From assembly GCA_023228725.1 (NCBI GenBank), contig JALOAQ010000126.1, positions 1 through 7,728 on the forward strand: a stretch of 7,728 bases of DNA, in the 5' to 3' direction. This stretch comes from Bacteroidales bacterium. GTDB lineage: Bacteria > Bacteroidota > Bacteroidia > Bacteroidales > ML635J-15. The notes beneath the pieces are model-generated. The model did not search any database. It worked only from the letters and a program-made list of their open reading frames with translations, and had not been told where the DNA came from. Positions 6,636-7,728 of the stretch are shown in pieces. Positions within the stretch are counted from its first letter, which is position 1. The number at the start of each line of letters is the position of its first letter. The position numbers and the translations under genes were made by a program.

Positions 6636-6740
6636 GACTGACGGTTTTTGCTTTGTGTTCGAGCGGGCTTTGAAGCACAAAACTGTCAAACACCGCTACA
6701 TTTGAATAGGAATAAAAAGATAGAAGTTTATCTGTCAGTC
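6636..6740. repeat. Spacer element bounded by inverted GACTGAC/GTCAGTC with an internal bulged hairpin
   Basis: GACTGAC (6636-6642) and GTCAGTC (6734-6740) form a 7-bp inverted repeat 105 bp across. Inside, GCTTTGTGTTC (6650-6660) pairs with GAAGCACAAAAC (6672-6683) around an 11-nt loop, with one unpaired G at 6675 and one mismatch. The pairing can extend outwards with CGGT (6642-6645) against ACCG (6692-6695). Neither strand continues into a U-tract directly after the hairpin, so it is not a standard terminator. It lies between the Mrr gene and the operon and contains no ORF. It could be a recombination site or the remnant of a small repeat element. Confidence 0.5.
6650..6660. repeat. Shared intergenic 11-mer, copy 2
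   Basis: GCTTTGTGTTC, identical and in the same orientation as 3592-3602. Here it forms the left arm of the bulged hairpin described for 6636-6740. Confidence 0.45.
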
Positions 6741-6773
6741 TGCCTGAGGGAAAATCTGTGTTAGCACCAGTTA

Positions 6774-7694
6774 TTATTCAAAATAGTCCAAGTCAATTTT
6801 TTTTATTTGATAGGTTTCTATTGGTGCAACACCAACATTATACTCAATCATTAAGTTTGTCAAAGTTTCTCCGTCAATGAGAATAACTTTTGGGTCTATT
6901 GATTTCACATAATCAACAGCTGTTTTTGCGAAAGAACTTGTCGTTATGAAAACGCCTTTTTTTGCTCGTTGTCCATGTAAAGCACCAACAAATTTTTGAA
7001 TTTCTGGTCGTCCAATACTCGTTTCCTCTTTCCACATTTTTGCTTGTAAATAAATTACATCAAGACCAAGCTTGTCTTCGTTTATTATTCCGTCAATACC
7101 TTCGTCATTTGTTCTTTTAATAGATTCACCTGCTTTGTTTCGTGAACCACCGTAACCCATTTTTATCATTAGATCAATAACTAAGTCTTCAAAAAATTGC
7201 CAAGAGTTCTCACGAATTTTTTCTAAAAGCTCAGAAGCTAATTCACGTTTTATAAATTGGTAACTTTCTTCAAGGCTTTCTAAAGGTGTTTTAGTTTCAA
7301 TTGTCGGAATGGTTTTAGCTATTGTTGTGTTTTGTTCATCAGTTAAACTTGTTCCTTCATTAAATTCTCTAAACTCTCTTATTGCTTTAAGATCGTTGAT
7401 TGAAATGTAATCGCTGAAATTTGTCAAAAAATTTCGCCCTCTGTCAGTGATTTTAAAATGTGAACGTTTTGTATTTTCTATTAGTTTTGCTTTTGAAAAA
7501 TAACTTTTTGTCCAATTGATACGATTGTCAAACTTTGTTTGTGTGCCACTTGGAACTCGTTCTGCTTTATCTTCTTCTGTCAGTGAAAAATATTCTGTTA
7601 AAAATTCACGAATTTCGTTCAAAGAAATTTCGTTGTGTTCCGAACTGTATTTTAAAACTGGATAAAAAAATGATTGAAAATCTGGTATAGCCAT
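6774..7694 (-). CDS. Mrr-type restriction endonuclease (winged-helix N-terminus plus Mrr catalytic domain)
   Basis: This 306-residue protein has the classical Mrr layout. The N-terminal 1-95 looks like the Mrr winged-helix domain: MAIPDFQSFFYPVLKY, then a basic segment, then HFKITDRGRNFL at 79-90. The C-terminal catalytic domain begins near 165 with FFEDLVIDLMIKMGYGG (167-183). It carries the PD-(D/E)xK variant as GIDG with Asp201 and YLQAK with Gln217 and Lys219. A typical GVFITTSSFAKTA follows at 247-259. Mrr proteins of E. coli type cut methylated DNA (type IV restriction), but related enzymes have other specificities, so the target here is unknown. The start is ATG 7694, preceded by an A-rich leader; the gene ends in tandem TAA TAA codons. 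It is followed by a 233-bp spacer, so it is probably a separate unit from the restriction-modification operon. It appears intact. Confidence 0.92.
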   Translation of the reverse strand: MAIPDFQSFFYPVLKYSSEHNEISLNEIREFLTEYFSLTEEDKAERVPSGTQTKFDNRINWTKSYFSKAKLIENTKRSHFKITDRGRNFLTNFSDYISINDLKAIREFREFNEGTSLTDEQNTTIAKTIPTIETKTPLESLEESYQFIKRELASELLEKIRENSWQFFEDLVIDLMIKMGYGGSRNKAGESIKRTNDEGIDGIINEDKLGLDVIYLQAKMWKEETSIGRPEIQKFVGALHGQRAKKGVFITTSSFAKTAVDYVKSIDPKVILIDGETLTNLMIEYNVGVAPIETYQIKKIDLDYFE

Positions 7695-7728
7695 TTTATT
7701 ATTTTTTATTTTGTTACCGTACTACTCT

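Noticed and set aside
6642..6695. Rho-independent terminator for the Mrr gene
   Set aside because: The hairpin is imperfect, and neither strand has a U-tract immediately after it.
1..7728. CRISPR array, tRNA or rRNA gene, complete insertion sequence
   Set aside because: No regularly spaced repeats, cloverleaf-like or rRNA-like sequence, transposase frame or paired terminal repeats were seen on either strand.

Overview
The window is AT-rich, and every convincing gene lies on the minus strand. The likely source is a member of the Bacteroidota. The evidence is promoter elements of the TAnnTTTG type (several read TATATTTG), start codons preceded by A/T-rich leaders with no clear Shine-Dalgarno sequence, and an ALDH4A1-like proline-pathway dehydrogenase of the kind common in that phylum. 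I cannot name a genus.

The left part (1-2210) is ordinary metabolism. Position 1 cuts through a 2-hydroxyacid / phosphoglycerate dehydrogenase-like gene. Upstream of it, in transcription order, is a complete pruA (delta-1-pyrroline-5-carboxylate dehydrogenase). The two are separated by a strong minus-strand terminator and a probable new promoter.

The rest (2211-7728) is accessory and looks like a small defence island, read right to left. First comes an Mrr-type restriction endonuclease (6774-7694). Next is a compact controller-methylase-nuclease restriction-modification operon (6540 down to 3628): an XRE regulator, a Dam-like N6-adenine methyltransferase and an AlwI-family type IIS endonuclease. 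Last is a GIY-YIG nuclease with a substantial N-terminal domain (2443-3276). The Dam-like methylase would modify GATC and so protect GGATC, the site cut by AlwI itself. The regulator's promoter overlaps a 13-bp palindrome and an 8-bp direct repeat that could be its operators.

The three defence units are separated by gene-free spacers of 230-350 bases. Each unit ends with the plus-strand motif GTTAG (CTAAC in the direction of transcription) 9-16 nt past the stop codon. Two spacers share the 11-mer GCTTTGTGTTC, and one holds an imperfect hairpin with a single-base bulge. This suggests independently mobile cassettes, possibly integron-like, but no complete canonical attC site and no recombinase is visible. 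That suggestion is the most interesting open question here. I saw no rRNA, tRNA, CRISPR array or complete insertion sequence.
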